The notes beneath the pieces are model-generated. The model was not told the origin of the DNA. It worked only from the letters and a program-made list of their open reading frames with translations, and ran no database searches. The translations under genes were made by a program, and so were the position numbers. A stretch of DNA of 12,495 nt, taken from assembly GCA_028822575.1 (NCBI GenBank), contig JAPKDN010000041.1:1-12495 (forward strand), in the 5' to 3' direction. Of this stretch, positions 1 to 6,964 are shown one piece after another. Within the stretch, counting starts at the first letter, position 1, and each line of letters starts with the position of its first letter. The DNA comes from Alphaproteobacteria bacterium. Its GTDB lineage: Bacteria; Pseudomonadota; Alphaproteobacteria; Thalassobaculales; Thalassobaculaceae.

Positions 1-83
1 TTACGAACCTTGAGCGTCAAGATATCCTTGGAGGTGCCGGCGAATTTAGGTGCTCGCGGCGCCGTCTGCTGCAAGACTCTTTG

Positions 84-356
84 CTATCGGCTATGGAAGG
101 CTATTGGGCTGAAATCACGCCGGTACAAAGGCCGCGGTAACGATACGGGTTCAGAGTAAGAATGCTCTGTAAACCAGTTTTCATTTTTAGGCCAATGACT
201 GTAACCAAGTGTCTCAAGAAAGGATTGAAAGCGCTCGGGGTCGGGTTTTGGCACCTGCGCGCCACACAGGACTGGCAGAGCGTGTCGTTTACTAATGTGA
301 CTAGATTTCCGCCCAGGTCGCTGGTAAAAATTTTTTTCTCCTCGCACACTAATCAA
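84..356 (-). pseudogene. Probable remnant of threonine dehydratase C-terminus
   Basis: A 90-codon minus-strand frame opens with TTG at 356 and has no ribosome binding site. Residues 29-62 (about 272-171) include VLCGAQVP, then PERFQSFLETLGY, then a Trp/Asn/Glu-rich stretch. From memory this resembles the end of biosynthetic threonine dehydratase (IlvA), where a GVQVP-type strand is followed by FxxFLxxLGY near the C-terminus of the regulatory ACT-like domain. The bases before residue 28 do not look like the expected preceding strand, and the frame runs on about 28 residues beyond where IlvA normally ends. There is no catalytic PLP domain in the window. I read it as a degraded 3' fragment. The match is short, so a chance resemblance is possible. 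Confidence 0.35.
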
Positions 357-643
357 AAACGATAGGCCGTGATTTCCTTGATCTTGGCGGCATCAAACCA
401 AAACCCGGTCTTGCTATGTTTGAGGGCAGACCCACGTTCGCCGTTGCTAACGATGAACGGTACCTTGGGAACACTGAGACGTTTCACGCCGACATAGTGT
501 TCTATGCGCGTTCTTGTCGACTCCAGCGACAGGTTGGCCTGATACTCAACGCGCGCTGGCACGAAGATTTGCAGATCGACGTAGTTCTGATGAAAGACCT
601 CTTGGTTCTGATCCGTCGGCTTCCGGCAAACATTATGGAATAG
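353..643 (-). pseudogene. Unrecognised open frame continuing after the cNMP-domain stop
   Basis: This minus-strand frame is open from the TAG at 644-646 to TGA at 353-355, about 96 codons, in exactly the same frame as the end of the cyclic-nucleotide-binding domain remnant upstream. It includes the segments FHQNYVDLQIFVPARVEY and TRIEHYVGVKRLSVPKVPFI, then TGFWFDAAKIKEITAYRF at the end. The sequence is protein-like, with alternating hydrophobic and charged residues and few rare amino acids, but I cannot assign a family. The first ATG of its own is absent before the GTG/ATG region near 562, and no ribosome binding site is obvious. The simplest reading is the C-terminal half of the same ancestral protein as the cNMP domain, cut off by one nonsense codon. 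A separate decayed gene is the alternative. Confidence 0.35.
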
Positions 644-935
644 CTATTTGATCAGCTCGGCCATTTTCAGCTCCTTCGCGAGCGTCTCGCTCGTGAAGAA
701 CATGGTTGTAGAAGGCGCGTAGGCGCTCGCGGTGCGCTTGGTGCCGTCAACGACACTCATCTCATCGAAGAGGTCACCCTTCGCGACATAAGCGAGCGAA
801 AGCCCAGAATTGTTTAGCCCGTCGGTAACAATCTTCGCCCGGCCTTTTGAATCACATAGAATTCGTCGTGTTCCGCCCCTCCTGGAAAATCATGTCGCCG
901 GTTACGAAGTGTCTTGTCTCGTATTCGATCAACAT
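644..935 (-). pseudogene. Cyclic-nucleotide-binding domain protein, frameshifted pseudogene
   Basis: Read on the minus strand from an ATG at 935, three frames join to give a cyclic-nucleotide-binding (Crp/PKA-type) domain. The pieces are: HFVTGDMIFQEG in the first frame; EHDEFYVIQK in the second; GRAKIVTDG, then AKGDLFDEMSVVDGTKRTAS, in the third, ending LAKELKMAELIK before a TAG at 644-646. The order matches the family: a GxxIFxEG strand, a (D)EFYVIxxG strand, and the phosphate-binding cassette GDLFxEMSxxDGxxRTAS, whose Glu and Arg are both kept. Each frame change is repaired by restoring one G, near 873-882 and near 838-844, both in short G/C runs. Either the gene is decayed, or the assembly has two homopolymer errors plus a true stop. 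No DNA-binding domain is seen. Confidence 0.7.
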
Positions 936-1040
936 CACCGCGCATCATCCCTGGATTGACGGTCGCGGAGCTAGCAGACCAAGATTAGCAGCCGGGTCCC
1001 ACGTTTTAAAAGTTAAGAAAAATACTGCGGCGGACCCCTG

Positions 1041-1070
1041 TTCACCTGACCTCGCGAGAGCGGCTATAAT
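1041..1070 (+). promoter_or_regulatory. Sigma-70-type promoter of the class II aldolase gene
   Basis: A perfect -10 hexamer TATAAT lies at 1065-1070. A -35-like TTCACC lies at 1041-1046 (four of six match TTGACA), with an 18-bp spacer. Transcription would start near 1077, giving a leader of about 40 nt before the ATG at 1116, with the ribosome binding site inside it. This is the clearest promoter in the window. Confidence 0.6.
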
Positions 1071-1115
1071 GGCTCGACTAGTCCAATGCCTGTCGTGGCA
1101 CTGAAGGAGCTATTT

Positions 1116-1748
1116 ATGAGCGATACCAAGTCCCGCGACGCCATCGCGCGCCTGGCTAAATCCATGTTCGAACGCGGCCTGACCTTCGGCAGTTCCGGTA
1201 ATATCAGCGTGCGGGTCGATGACGGCTGGCTGATGACGCCGACGGGTTCGACCATGGGAGATCTGGATCCCGCGCGGATCGCCAAGCTCGATGAGGGCGG
1301 CGCGCTGGTCTCCGGCGACAAGCCGACCAAGGAGAGTTTCCTGCATATTGCCATGTACGAGGAGCGCCCGGCGACCGGGGCGGTGGTGCATCTGCATTCC
1401 ACCCATTCCGTCGCGGTCAGTTGCCTCGCTGATATAGACCCGACCAACGTGTTGCCGCCGATCACCGCTTATTACGTCATGAAGATTGGCGCCCTGCCGT
1501 TGATCCCGTATTTCCCACCGGGAGATCTTGATCTCGCCAAGGCCGTGCGTGAGATGGCAGGCAAACATCATGCGGTCCTGCTGGCCAATCACGGTCCGGT
1601 GGTCGCCGGTAAATCGCTGGAGGACGCGGTGTACGCCACCGAGGAGCTTGAGGAGACCGCGCGGCTTTTCCTGATGCTGAAGGATTTCAAAACCCGGTAT
1701 CTTAGCGATTCACAGGTCGCCGCGTTGAAGGGCGAGTTCCCAAGTTAA
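1116..1748 (+). CDS. otnC: Class II aldolase, 3-oxo-tetronate 4-phosphate decarboxylase-like
   Basis: This is a 210-residue class II aldolase/adducin-family protein, a zinc enzyme of the cytoplasm. The best subfamily fit is 3-oxo-tetronate 4-phosphate decarboxylase (OtnC/YgbL), which releases CO2 to give dihydroxyacetone phosphate in four-carbon acid sugar catabolism. Visible motifs are SSGNIS at 26-31 and TPTGS at 41-45 for phosphate binding, the catalytic-type Glu73, the zinc ligands His92 and His94 (HLHSTHS), and the third His159 in LANHGP. Length is normal for the family. The start at 1116 is chosen over the in-frame ATG at 1086 because AAGGAG at 1104-1109 sits 6 nt before it, and because 1086 lies too near the promoter. 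The usual partners, a four-carbon sugar acid kinase (OtnK) and an isomerase, are not adjacent, so the substrate is uncertain. Fuculose- or ribulose-phosphate aldolase activity is less likely. Confidence 0.82.
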   Translation: MSDTKSRDAIARLAKSMFERGLTFGSSGNISVRVDDGWLMTPTGSTMGDLDPARIAKLDEGGALVSGDKPTKESFLHIAMYEERPATGAVVHLHSTHSVAVSCLADIDPTNVLPPITAYYVMKIGALPLIPYFPPGDLDLAKAVREMAGKHHAVLLANHGPVVAGKSLEDAVYATEELEETARLFLMLKDFKTRYLSDSQVAALKGEFPS

Positions 1749-1875
1749 GGGGGACCCGTTTGACCCATATGCGCCGTCTCGCGGCGCCGATCCGCCGCCC
1801 CTTCTGGCCAACCGGGTTTTGTCCAGGCCGCTGTTCGATGCTAGGTTTTCGTCACGCATTTCGGAATATTCATAG

Positions 1876-2814
1876 AGTGCGCGCTCTGCGACGGGGGGTG
1901 CCGAGGCGGGCGCTTTTCGCGAAGGCTTGGCGCTCGTGGACGCCACCGAGGCTTGGGGTCTCGGTAGTGCTTGGTTGGCGGAGTTCCATTTTTCCCTGGA
2001 GCGCTCGGTACTTTCTTCGCCGATCGCGGTCGCAACCGCGATGGCGGCGTGGGCGAAACGGATACGTATCGGCCTTGCGGTCTATGTTTTGCCTTTGAAC
2101 AACCCGCTTCGGATCGCCGAAGAAGGCGCGACTGTGGATCAATTAAGTGGCGGGCGCCGGGACTTTGGAAACGAACGCAGCGGTTTCGTGCCCACCAACA
2201 ATGCCTTCAATATCGATTGCGCCGAAAGCCAGGGATGTTTCGAGGAAAGTCCAGACATTCTAAGAATTATCTGGCTGGGCGCAAAATTCTCTCACGACGG
2301 AAAGTTTTACAAGGTCACCGACGTGCTCCTGGTCCCGCGACCCACCTCGTCGATGCGGATGGCAGTATCGACGCCTGGCATCTTCAAGGCCGACGCGGAG
2401 CAAGGTTTCCCGCTTTTCGTCGTCCTGCGCGGCGATGGGCTTGGGGCGCTGGCCAAGAATATCGAGATGTAACTCGAGACCTGGCGGGCTTGCGGTTATG
2501 ATGGCTCTGGTAGAGTGTTCCGCCGGATCCCGGTTTATGTCGCCGATACCCAGGCCGCGGCCCCGAAGGGCGGCAACGCGGTCCGCGCCGACATGGCGGC
2601 CAAGTTATCAGCACTCTCCTATGACGATATTCTGGATGAGCGGGTAGCGTTCGGGAGCGCCGCTCAACTTATCGAACAGATCTCCGACTGGCGTGATGTC
2701 CTGAGCATCGATGGGGTCACGGCCGAGTTGAATGCCGGCAACGGGTTGAGCGAGGCCCAGGTGAAGAACAGCCTGCGCATCCTCACGAGCGATGTCATGC
2801 CGGCGTTCAAATAG
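1876..2814 (+). pseudogene. Luciferase-like (LLM) flavin monooxygenase pseudogene
   Basis: One plus-strand frame carries a recognisable bacterial-luciferase-like TIM-barrel protein. Segments include ALVDATEAWGLGSAWLAEFHF, the beta-strand run KRIRIGLAVYVLPLNNPLRI, and the flavin-site-like loop SGGRRDFGNERSGF. It ends with the family's usual LSYDDIL, ERVAFGSAAQLIEQI and NSLRILTSDVMPAFK. The frame is interrupted by TAG at 1873-1875, just before the conserved part, and by TAA at 2470-2472. The second stop sits where homologues, from memory, carry a Tyr codon. The N-terminal strand with a start codon is missing. The stretch between PVYVADTQ and LSYDDIL looks about 30-40 residues shorter than expected. 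Several substitutions hit normally conserved places, for example GNERSGF where GIGRSGF is usual. No frameshift is needed to join the halves. It is distinct from the intact LLM gene at 3703-4971. Confidence 0.8.
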
Positions 2815-2819
2815 GTCAA

Positions 2820-2840
2820 GGCCGCGTCCAATCCGTGGCC
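2820..2840. terminator. Possible bidirectional terminator hairpin between convergent genes
   Basis: GGCCGCG (2820-2826) can pair with CGTGGCC (2834-2840), with one G-T wobble, over a 7-nt loop. It sits between the stop of the luciferase-like pseudogene and the stop of the convergent short-chain dehydrogenase. No U tract follows on either strand, so intrinsic termination is uncertain. Confidence 0.3.
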
Positions 2841-2847
2841 GCCCAAT

Positions 2848-3597
2848 TCAGCCCGCCGTCCACCCTCCATCGACCGGTAGTGCGACGCCGGTGATGAATT
2901 CCGCCTCATTGGACAGGAAGAACATGACCCCGGCGGCGATATCCCGCGGCTGACCTAGCCGGCCGAGCGGGATGCCGGCTTCCATCGCCGCGATGCGACT
3001 GCCGTCATCATCCTCGAACATGCCGGTCAGCATTGGCGTCATCGAGGCTACCGGTAGGACGGTGTTGACCCGTATCTTTTGTCTGGCGAGCTCCAGTGCG
3101 CTCGATTTGGTGAATGCGATCGCCGCCGCCTTGCTGGTGGCATAGACCGTGTTTCCGGCCCGGGGCCGAACGCCCGAGGTTGAAGAGATATTGACGATCG
3201 CCCCGCCGCCGCGCTTATCCAGTTCCGGCACGCCGTATTTGGTGAAATGGAAGATCGATTTCACATTGGCGTCGAACACCCTGTCATAAAGATCCTCATC
3301 CATGTTGACCACGCGCACCGGCGGATAGGATAGGCCCGCGTTATTGACGATGATATCAAGACCGCCAAAGGCCTTCACCGTGTCGGCGATCACTTGCTGA
3401 ACTGGGCCGGCCTTGCCAATATTGGCTTCCAGCGCGATCGCTGCATCGCCAATCTCGTTCGCGGTGCGTCGGGCGGTGTCGGCGTTGATATCGACCACCG
3501 CGACCTTGGCGCCCTTGGCCGCGAGTTGTTTGGAAATTTCGGTCCCGAAACCGCCGCCGCCGCCGGTGACGATGGCGACTTTTCCCTCATGACTCAT
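2848..3597 (-). CDS. Short-chain dehydrogenase/reductase (SDR family)
   Basis: This is a complete 249-residue classical SDR, a cytoplasmic NAD(P)-dependent alcohol/ketone oxidoreductase with a Rossmann fold. Visible are the cofactor motif TGGGGGFG at 11-18, Asp36 at the end of beta-2 (favouring NAD over NADP), NNAG at 85-88, and the catalytic tetrad Asn111, Ser139, Tyr152 and Lys156 (YATSK). The C-terminal PVDGGW is typical. The start at 3597 has AAAGGAG 7-8 nt upstream; the longer in-frame start at 3618 lacks one. It follows the LLM monooxygenase gene on the same strand with 105 bp between, so it could be co-transcribed. However, that gap also holds a 21-bp palindrome and a possible -10 box, suggesting separate control. 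A natural inferred role is oxidising an alcohol or reducing a ketone linked to the monooxygenase substrate. The substrate cannot be read from sequence. Confidence 0.9.
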   Translation of the reverse strand: MSHEGKVAIVTGGGGGFGTEISKQLAAKGAKVAVVDINADTARRTANEIGDAAIALEANIGKAGPVQQVIADTVKAFGGLDIIVNNAGLSYPPVRVVNMDEDLYDRVFDANVKSIFHFTKYGVPELDKRGGGAIVNISSTSGVRPRAGNTVYATSKAAAIAFTKSSALELARQKIRVNTVLPVASMTPMLTGMFEDDDGSRIAAMEAGIPLGRLGQPRDIAAGVMFFLSNEAEFITGVALPVDGGWTAG

Positions 3598-3643
3598 GCC
3601 ACATCTCCTTTCATGCACGCGATTGGCCGCGTCCGTTACCGTG

Positions 3644-3671
3644 ACTATACGCGCTCCAATCTTTGGAGCGC
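3644..3671 (-). promoter_or_regulatory. Palindromic operator candidate and possible promoter before the SDR gene
   Basis: GCGCTCCAA (3651-3659) and TTGGAGCGC (3663-3671) form a perfect 9-bp inverted repeat around a 3-nt centre. Beside it, a minus-strand TATAGT at 3649-3644 could serve as a -10 box about 40 nt before the SDR start, which would put the palindrome over the -35 region. No good -35 hexamer is seen, as expected if an activator or repressor binds there. The same repeat could instead form an RNA hairpin after the LLM stop, but no U tract follows. Confidence 0.4.
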
Positions 3672-3702
3672 ATCGGGAGAGTGATGATGGATTTCGATCC
3701 TT

Positions 3703-4971
3703 TCAGCCCCGTCGGTTGTCATCGCCCGAGGCTGTGGGGTCACCACCCACGGCGGCGGCTTCCTTGGTCGCCATCATCGCCTTCAACTCATCCGGACTGA
3801 GGCGCACGATATCCTTATTTTGATGGCTGAAGATGTTGTAGGCCCCGGTGTCGATGTCTTCCAGAACCAGGCGACGGCTCATTACATCGGCTTTCCAGGC
3901 ATCCTGCTCCGGTTGACGTTCATGAAATTCGGGCATCACCTCGGCGGCGAACAGCTTCAGGCTGTCACAGATATCCTGGTGGCTGGTCTTGCCTGCCTGG
4001 TTCAACAGAATGATCTGGTCGACATGGGCTTCCTCGAACATCCGCAGTCGCTTGCGAATGGTCTCAGGGGAGCCGATCAGGCCGCTTTGCAGCGCCTTTG
4101 CCTCCTGCTCGCTGCCTTTCCAATCCTGATAGGCCTTCCAAAGGTCACCGGAGCCGGGTGCCTTGATCCCCTCGCGGCCATAATAGCCGAGCGCGAAAAC
4201 AAAAAAGGTCCAGCCCGAGGCCTTATCGCGCGCCTCCTCGTCGGTCTCGGCGCACATGAAGCCGTTGACCATGGCGATGTTCGGGTTGTCCGGGTACTCG
4301 CAGAGCCGGCCTGGTTCGTTCAGCAGCGCGTTGTAGTATTTGTGGACCCAGGCCCGTGCCGCTTCGGGGTTGACGAACGTGAAGCCTAGCGCGCCCATGC
4401 CCCATTCGCCGGCCTTGGCGATGGTCTGAATGTTAGAGCAGGCGACCCAGAGTGGCGGATGTGGTTTCTGATACGGTTTGGGAACCACATTGCGGGCCGG
4501 GAAGTCATGGAATTCACCATGAAACTCCCAATTGGTCTTGGTGAACATCGGGATAATCGCCTTGACTGATTCCTCCCAGCGATCACGCTTGGTGCGGACC
4601 CGGGTGCCGAAAGGATGCAGCTCGGCCGGTCCGGCGCCTTCGCCCATGCCAAGTTCGACACGGCCGTCGGAGAGCAGGTCCAGGGTCGCGACCTTTTCTG
4701 CCACCCGGTGCGGTTGGTTGGTGGTGGTTTGAATCACTCCATGGCCAAGCCGGATGTTCTTGGTTCGTTGACTCGCCGCGCCGAGGAAGACTTCCGGCGA
4801 AGCACAGTGCGAGTATTCCTCGAGAAAATGATGCTCCACCGCCCAGGCATAGTCGTAGCCCAGTTTGTCCGCCAACTCGATCTGGGTGACCGCGTTCTTG
4901 AGCAATGTGCGCTCGCTCTCCTCGGTCCAGGGGCGAGGCAGTTGTAGCTCATAAAAGATGCCGAACTTCAT
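3703..4971 (-). CDS. Luciferase-like (LLM class) flavin-dependent monooxygenase
   Basis: This is a complete 422-residue member of the bacterial luciferase-like monooxygenase family, a TIM barrel that uses reduced FMN supplied by a separate reductase plus oxygen. Family features include the opening MKFGIFYELQLP, the active-site-type AVEHHF at 44-49, and the strand NIRLGHGVIQT followed by NQPHRVAEKVATLDLLSDGR. The flavin-phosphate-type loop ELGMGEG, KPHPPLWVA in the middle and SPETIRKRL late in the barrel also fit. About 60 residues at the end (LEDIDTGAYNIFSHQ onward) extend beyond the usual barrel and end in a polar, probably disordered tail. The start at 4971 has GAGAGGA about 8 nt upstream. 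It lies upstream of the SDR gene on the same strand. No flavin reductase is nearby. The substrate is unknown; limonene or alkanesulfonate monooxygenase labels would be guesses. Confidence 0.88.
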   Translation of the reverse strand: MKFGIFYELQLPRPWTEESERTLLKNAVTQIELADKLGYDYAWAVEHHFLEEYSHCASPEVFLGAASQRTKNIRLGHGVIQTTTNQPHRVAEKVATLDLLSDGRVELGMGEGAGPAELHPFGTRVRTKRDRWEESVKAIIPMFTKTNWEFHGEFHDFPARNVVPKPYQKPHPPLWVACSNIQTIAKAGEWGMGALGFTFVNPEAARAWVHKYYNALLNEPGRLCEYPDNPNIAMVNGFMCAETDEEARDKASGWTFFVFALGYYGREGIKAPGSGDLWKAYQDWKGSEQEAKALQSGLIGSPETIRKRLRMFEEAHVDQIILLNQAGKTSHQDICDSLKLFAAEVMPEFHERQPEQDAWKADVMSRRLVLEDIDTGAYNIFSHQNKDIVRLSPDELKAMMATKEAAAVGGDPTASGDDNRRG

Positions 4972-5569
4972 GATGGTGTCCTCTCAAGGCGGTCGTGCTG
5001 GCTATGGTAATCATGACTTTAGGTCGGTTGGCGCAATTCTCATACCGCACGGGCGATTTCGGTGGTGGAAATCAGCCCTGCTAATCGCGCGCATTCGCAA
5101 GAAACTGGAGGGCGTTTAATTCTGCGACCCATCAGCTTTCGGTGGGCGCGTGGGATCATTCCTGATCGGGTCAAGGCACGCTTAAATGGCGCCGTGCCGC
5201 GTCCGGGCTTTCGGCTAATTTCGCGCGGCGAAGCGCTTCCTTGCGATCCGGTGAAAACGGTCTGGCCTGATCAGAGCGCGAGACCAAGATCACGCTTCAT
5301 ACATGGGAGGCGGCGGCCAGTTCGCGTTTCATGAAACCGGTGCTCCTGGTCAAGGTCGACGACCAGGAAATTATCGGCGCGACTTGGAAGATCTACCGCC
5401 ATACCCTGAACCTTGATCCCAAGTTCGGCGCAATTGATCTCTGCGTTGGCGGTTTCGACTATATTATGTTGTCTGCTGTCATTGGCGCGATGATGCCGCG
5501 AAGGCCCCACGGGGTGCAGGCGGGGAAGCTCAGGCGTTCTTGTTCATAGCGACGGTTCGCTATAAAATC
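4972..5569. other. Gene-poor gap, possible decayed coding sequence
   Basis: No intact gene is supported here. A plus-strand frame from about 5274 to 5549 reads fairly like protein, with LHTWEAAASSRF, then VDDQEIIGATWKIYRH, then FGAIDLCVGG. It has no ribosome binding site at its ATG (5331), begins inside sequence with upstream stops, and I cannot assign it to a family. The first 90 bases (4972-5060) must hold the promoter of the divergent LLM gene, but I see no convincing -35/-10 pair. The remainder looks like decayed or non-coding DNA. Confidence 0.4.
5546..5563 (-). terminator. Short hairpin after the small membrane protein gene
   Basis: ATAGCGA (5546-5552) and TCGCTAT (5557-5563) form a perfect 7-bp stem with a 4-nt loop, 6 nt beyond the TGA stop of the gene at 5570-5875. 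On the minus strand there is TTTT before the stem but no U tract after it, so it is a weak terminator candidate. Confidence 0.3.
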
Positions 5570-5875
5570 TCATGTAATATCACGCCATGTCTCGGGCTTG
5601 GCCTCACCTTGACCGGGTAGGGGAATTTCGCCCGGCTTGGGAAGCCGTTCTTCGTTTGGGTCGACGGATTCCGGCGCGGCGTATTGTGCGAACCAGGTCG
5701 CCAGAAGGAACGAGGCGAAACCCATCATTAAGATGATCTTGAGCCCGTTCACTGACCAGGATACCCAGAGCAGGAGTGGCGTCAGCAGCGCGACGATGCC
5801 GCAGCACGCCATGCCAACCTCGGCGCGTTCCTTGGTCAGGTGGTGGCGAAAGAACGCCTTCACGAAGTTAATCAT
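5570..5875 (-). CDS. Small two-helix membrane protein of unknown function
   Basis: This is a 101-residue protein. Residues 1-20 are basic (RHH, KER), followed by a hydrophobic helix at 21-40 (CCGIVALLTPLLLWVSW) and a second at about 45-66 (IILMMGFASFLLATWFAQY). The C-terminal tail at 68-101 is Pro-, Glu- and Gly-rich and probably disordered. The prediction is an inner-membrane hairpin; by the positive-inside rule the basic N-terminus would be cytoplasmic, and so would the tail. There is no signal peptidase site or enzyme motif. GAGG lies 5 nt before the ATG at 5875. It is 98 bp downstream of the aldolase gene on the same strand, so co-transcription is possible but not shown. I do not recognise the family. 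Coding status is supported by the start signal and the orderly helix-helix-tail layout. Confidence 0.65.
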   Translation of the reverse strand: MINFVKAFFRHHLTKERAEVGMACCGIVALLTPLLLWVSWSVNGLKIILMMGFASFLLATWFAQYAAPESVDPNEERLPKPGEIPLPGQGEAKPETWRDIT

Positions 5876-5973
5876 CGTGGCCTCGATTCCGAAGTCATTT
5901 CGTTCACGCTCCCTATCACCAACCCTCGAGCCGGCACCAGCATCACTCTTGCGCTCGGCTTTGGCGCGTCAGA

Positions 5974-6747
5974 TCAACCGTTCGTGGCGCGGAACGCCGC
6001 GATATCCGCCTTGGCACCCTCGCAGATCCAGTAGATGTCCGAGCCGCCGGCGCCCAACAGAAACCCAGTCTTGGCCAGATCTGCAGTCGAGACGTCGGGC
6101 CGGGGAATGGTGCCCAGAGTTTTGCCGTGCTTGGCCGCCGCCGTCTTGACCGTCTCGATCGCAGCCAGAACGTCGGGATGCGAGGTTTGTGTCAACACAC
6201 CAAGCGAGCCGGAGAGATCATTGGCGCCGACAAACAACTGATCGACACCATCGATAGCCGCGATCGCGTCGGCGTTGGCGACTGCCTCGGCGCTCTCGAT
6301 CTGCAAAGTGAGGAACAATTCCTCATGGGCCCATTCGATATAGTCGGTGTCGAGGCCATAGCGTGAGCCGCGCACGATTGGGGCCGCGTAACCACGGCGA
6401 CCCCGTGGCGGATACCGGCAGGCATCGACGATTGCCTGGGCCTGCCCGGTGGTATCGACCATCGGCACCATGAACGAGGTGCAGCCGGCGTCCAGCAAGC
6501 GCTTCAAGTAGTCTGGATCCTTGCCGGGCACCCGGACCAATCCCTCGGCCGACCCGACGGCGCATGCGCGCATCATATCTATCGTGGTCTCCAGGTTCAG
6601 CTGACCATGCTCGCTATCGATGATAATGTAGTCATAGCCGGCGAGGCTCATCGCCTCGACAACCGCTGGGCAGGGCAACGATGCCCACATGCCGACAACG
6701 GGCTTCCCGGCGGCGAGCTTCTGCTTGAGCATGTTGACTTGGCGCAT
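5974..6747 (-). CDS. HpcH/HpaI-type aldolase (2-keto-3-deoxy acid aldolase family)
   Basis: This is a complete 257-residue class II pyruvate-type aldolase of the HpcH/HpaI family, which reversibly cleaves 2-keto-4-hydroxy acids to pyruvate and an aldehyde using a divalent metal. Visible residues align with HpaI at a constant offset of about 2: His47 in DSEHG (44-48, general base), Arg72 in GLVRVP, RYPPRGRRG at 111-119, and metal ligands Glu151 (LQIES) and Asp177 (VGANDLSGSLG). Length matches the family. The start at 6747 has AGGGA about 10 nt upstream; Met6 is an alternative start. The gene diverges from the malate/lactate dehydrogenase-like gene at 6965 across 217 bp, so shared control is plausible. 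Candidate substrates include 4-hydroxy-2-oxoheptanedioate, 2-keto-3-deoxy-rhamnonate or related sugar acids; sequence alone does not choose. There are no signs of decay. Confidence 0.88.
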   Translation of the reverse strand: MRQVNMLKQKLAAGKPVVGMWASLPCPAVVEAMSLAGYDYIIIDSEHGQLNLETTIDMMRACAVGSAEGLVRVPGKDPDYLKRLLDAGCTSFMVPMVDTTGQAQAIVDACRYPPRGRRGYAAPIVRGSRYGLDTDYIEWAHEELFLTLQIESAEAVANADAIAAIDGVDQLFVGANDLSGSLGVLTQTSHPDVLAAIETVKTAAAKHGKTLGTIPRPDVSTADLAKTGFLLGAGGSDIYWICEGAKADIAAFRATNG

Positions 6748-6964
6748 GATGAAATGTCCCTGAAACGGTCGAGGCGATTAGACCGCACCATAACGATGGT
6801 TGATCACCTGGAGCCAGAAGGAATTGGGGTTGGGTTCAATCCAACTGAAGCGTGATCCAAACTTTAAAGAACACGCGCCAGCACATTGATGGCAAGCGAC
6901 CCTGGTCAACGCAGTCAAGCGGTCTTAGAACGTACAGACCGTCATCGACTTCGGGAATACATTC
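6748..6964. promoter_or_regulatory. Divergent control region between aldolase and dehydrogenase genes
   Basis: This 217-bp spacer separates the two divergent starts. It contains GGTTGATCACC near 6798-6808 (GGT and ACC around a TGATC core, loosely like GntR-type operators). It also contains GTTGG and CCAAC (around 6829-6845) flanking a 7-nt loop. No clear -35/-10 pair is visible for either gene. The dyads are short and could be chance. Confidence 0.3.

Noticed and set aside
1086..1115. Upstream ATG as the start of the class II aldolase
   Set aside because: It lacks a ribosome binding site and falls about 10 nt from the predicted transcription start. The ATG at 1116 has AAGGAG at proper spacing.
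1971..2501. 176-codon plus-strand frame beside the luciferase-like pseudogene frame
   Set aside because: It is Arg/Gly-rich with no family features. The alternative frame carries the LLM motifs, so this is a shadow.
3820..4389. 189-codon plus-strand open frame
   Set aside because: It is antisense to the intact LLM monooxygenase, with no ribosome binding site and no recognisable motif.
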